64,000 bases of DNA from an uncultured Acidobacteriota bacterium. GTDB lineage: Bacteria; Acidobacteriota; Blastocatellia; Pyrinomonadales; Pyrinomonadaceae. The position numbers and the translations under genes are program-made. The stretch is from contig CALMAH010000014.1 in assembly GCA_937859595.1 (NCBI GenBank), positions 1-64,000 on the forward strand, read 5' to 3'. Below are positions 62,229 to 64,000 of this stretch, one piece after another; position 1 is the stretch's first letter, and the number at the start of each line of letters is the position of its first letter. The notes below the pieces were generated by a model. That model had not been told where the DNA came from, searched no databases, and saw only the letters and a list, made by a program, of their open reading frames with translations.

Positions 62229-62798
62229 CTACCGCATACACCTTCTGATACAGCTCTCAAGCTTGTCTCTTAGCCTGACCGCCCTGTTTCGCAAAGCTGT
62301 CAGCGGTATCCTCAGGCTCTCAGCCAGCATTTGCCGGTTGTCGATCTTTTCACGCTTGCTCCCTTTGTAGTATTCGACTATTATCCGTCGATTTTCTTCA
62401 GGCAGTTCACCCAAACACTTTTCCAGACACTCGATCCTTTCTTCCGTTTCTTCCGGAAGCTCGGCGGGGACCGCGGACTCGGGCATTTCTCCCGCTGCCG
62501 TCTCTTCCGGTATTCGCCTGAATTCGAGCGCGACCAGACGGGCGATCCCGAGCGCATAGGCCCCAATGGCTTCCAGTTCGGCCCCGCTTTCCAGCTTTCT
62601 TGCCAGTCGGTTCAGAACCTCGTCGGCCGCCTCGCCCGAAGCCGTGATCGACCGGGTCTCAAAGAATCGCAGCAGGTTGTTCCTCAGGAGAATATATCTT
62701 TCGCCAGCTTCCTCGCGTTCAGGCGCAAGCGCAGCAAGCAGACGGTCAAAAGCCGTCTGCGTCAATTGCCATTTGGTTTTGGCACCGCTGTCGGACAT
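62229..62798 (-). CDS. ECF-type RNA polymerase sigma factor
   Basis: A 189-residue small sigma factor. The C-terminal region 4 helix-turn-helix is visible (CLGELPEENRRIIVEYYKG, then NRQMLAESLRIPLTALRNRA). Region 2 is divergent and shortened to a helical N-terminal half. It lies 55 bases after the CHAT protease gene and upstream of the anti-sigma gene. It should direct RNA polymerase to a small regulon, possibly the secreted-protein genes downstream. Confidence 0.82.
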   Translation of the reverse strand: MSDSGAKTKWQLTQTAFDRLLAALAPEREEAGERYILLRNNLLRFFETRSITASGEAADEVLNRLARKLESGAELEAIGAYALGIARLVALEFRRIPEETAAGEMPESAVPAELPEETEERIECLEKCLGELPEENRRIIVEYYKGSKREKIDNRQMLAESLRIPLTALRNRAVRLRDKLESCIRRCMR

Positions 62799-62853
62799 AG
62801 ATGGCCAACATTATTTGGCCTGAAGTTTGAAAAGATCCCAACGTCGGAATGGC

Positions 62854-64000
62854 TTATCTCCAATCCCCCTGTAACGTAAAGCCCGCCCAGAAAAATGGAG
62901 GAGCGGTGTTCCTTTCCTTCAACATTGAGATCTGAGACTGCCTTAGTGCAGCAGAAGGTAGAAGATCTTCTCTGAACATCCTTTGATAAAAACGTTTCAT
63001 CAGGTCCGCGGTCGCCCGGTCTTCGACTCGCCACAAGCTTGCCATCACGCTGGGTGCTCCTGCGTACATAAACCCCCGAGTCAACCCTACTATCCCCTCA
63101 CCGCGGATCTCTTTTCCCAGCGCAGTTTCACAAGCGCTCAGGACAACAAGATCTGCATTCAGGCGGAGGCTGTAAACATCGTGAAGCCGGAGATGCCCAT
63201 CCTGTTCCTTGCCGGTCTCATCAACCAGTGAAAAAACAAGACTTGAAAGGCTTGGGAACTGGCTGTTTACGATACCGTGAGTTGCAAAGTGAACTATGCG
63301 GGAGCTTTGAACTTCTTCTCCTGTTGCAGATGTCAGGTTGGCGGCAAAGTCTAGCGCGACAAATCGTTGATCGCTCAATCCGAGTTGTGAGATCGCCTCC
63401 GCCTCAGAGCGGCTGAAGCGCAAACGGGAAAAGTCTGAGCGCAAATTTGGAAGCAAGACCTTTGGATCGCGCATTATGGAGGCCGCCGTTTCATCGGCGA
63501 AGAACTTTGTGTTCCGCGGATCGTCAGCGGCAAATACCGGGTCTGCAAGTATCGACACCATATTTTTTGCCGAACTATCCCTCGATGATCTGATCTTTCG
63601 TAGAATAGGCACCACCGATGCAGACGGCAGATAAACGATCTCGTTGGTCTCTACGAGAAATGAGGTTCTCGCTCCCGGACTGCCGCCGGTCGAGCCACGT
63701 GGACGCGGCAGCCTAGTCTGATCACCATCGATCGGCCGGGGCACCCTTATCGCGGCAAAGGGAAGATATTGCAAAATACCCGAGGCAACGATCAAAAGAC
63801 GTTTGCCGCGGATTCTCCCAGATACAGGAGAAATGAGAGTTTTTCCCAGATCCTGAAGATCTGCTTCTGCAAGTGCGTCAGCCTTTCGTAACCTCAGGGC
63901 CCTTTGGGCAGCGGTCTCATTCGCCAGATCCAGTGAACGCGCCTTAATATTTTCGACAGCCGCCCTTACGGCTGCCTCTATCGTCTCACGTTTTGGCAGT
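62854..64000 (-). CDS. CHAT-domain (caspase-like) protease, 5' part outside the window
   Basis: The reading frame is open to the window edge, so at least 380 C-terminal residues are seen. The CHAT domain has both expected catalytic residues: His in VHFATHGIVNSQFPSL and Cys in DLVVLSACETALGKE. GLTRGFMYAGAPSVMASLW is the next conserved block. The upstream residues are a basic helical stretch, probably the end of a TPR or other helical region that lies off the window. It ends 55 bases before the ECF sigma gene. Confidence 0.88.
   Translation of the reverse strand, partial: LPKRETIEAAVRAAVENIKARSLDLANETAAQRALRLRKADALAEADLQDLGKTLISPVSGRIRGKRLLIVASGILQYLPFAAIRVPRPIDGDQTRLPRPRGSTGGSPGARTSFLVETNEIVYLPSASVVPILRKIRSSRDSSAKNMVSILADPVFAADDPRNTKFFADETAASIMRDPKVLLPNLRSDFSRLRFSRSEAEAISQLGLSDQRFVALDFAANLTSATGEEVQSSRIVHFATHGIVNSQFPSLSSLVFSLVDETGKEQDGHLRLHDVYSLRLNADLVVLSACETALGKEIRGEGIVGLTRGFMYAGAPSVMASLWRVEDRATADLMKRFYQRMFREDLLPSAALRQSQISMLKERNTAPPFFWAGFTLQGDWR

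Noticed and set aside
61147-64000. Type III-E CRISPR (Craspase) module
   Set aside because: A CHAT protease and an ECF sigma factor are present, but there are no cas genes, no Csx30-like protein and no CRISPR repeats in the window; only the logic is similar.

Overview
This window looks like chromosomal DNA of a Gram-negative, moderately GC-rich bacterium, most likely an acidobacterium related to the Blastocatellia. That placement is inference from content: an Oar-like carboxypeptidase-regulatory TonB-dependent receptor, a DUF5658 protein, a SpoIVB-type S55 peptidase, a CHAT protease beside an ECF sigma factor, and many Gram-negative secreted or outer-membrane proteins of unknown function. I see no insertion sequence, prophage, CRISPR array, rRNA or ordinary tRNA. 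The only RNA gene I recognise is tmRNA (ssrA).

Layout. 1-11.4 kb: a 21-bp tandem repeat, then mostly single housekeeping genes (Mesh1-like HD hydrolase, S55 peptidase, degenerate alpha/beta hydrolase, Lon substrate-binding-domain protein, SbcD-like nuclease, SDR, B12-type radical SAM, CysQ-like phosphatase, HtrA protease, DUF5658). 11.4-13.2 kb: a LysM/glycine-zipper protein behind a structured leader RNA, a terminator, and tmRNA. 13.4-24.1 kb: secreted proteins and core genes (murI, rph, fabG, rhomboid, trmB, def). 24.1-28.2 kb: a three-gene ABC export operon (adaptor, permease, ATPase).

28.2-43.7 kb is a nitrate/nitric-oxide island. A hemerythrin protein is divergent from a plus-strand run encoding cytochrome b, NarB-like molybdopterin reductase, four-cluster ferredoxin subunit, a DUF5335-like small protein, Rieske protein, small membrane protein and DUF3565 protein, followed by two NarK-type transporters and a porin. 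A compact minus-strand operon faces it: ScdA/YtfE iron-sulfur repair protein, COG0731 radical SAM, PLP decarboxylase and a Crp/Fnr regulator. A near-perfect Crp/Fnr-geometry palindrome lies between that operon and mobA. The parts suggest import of nitrate, its reduction on cytoplasmic molybdopterin enzyme, and protection from the NO that results.

43.9-49.6 kb: two TonB-dependent receptors. 49.9-55.8 kb: a 7Fe-type ferredoxin divergent from glpX, a large radical SAM gene and ppsA (gluconeogenesis). 55.9-64 kb, all minus strand: a CHAT caspase-like protease (running off the window edge), ECF sigma factor and zinc-less membrane anti-sigma factor, closed by a strong terminator, followed by four genes for secreted or outer-membrane proteins. 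One 11-bp motif recurs before the anti-sigma gene and before the first secreted gene, so this may be a protease-linked envelope signalling system.
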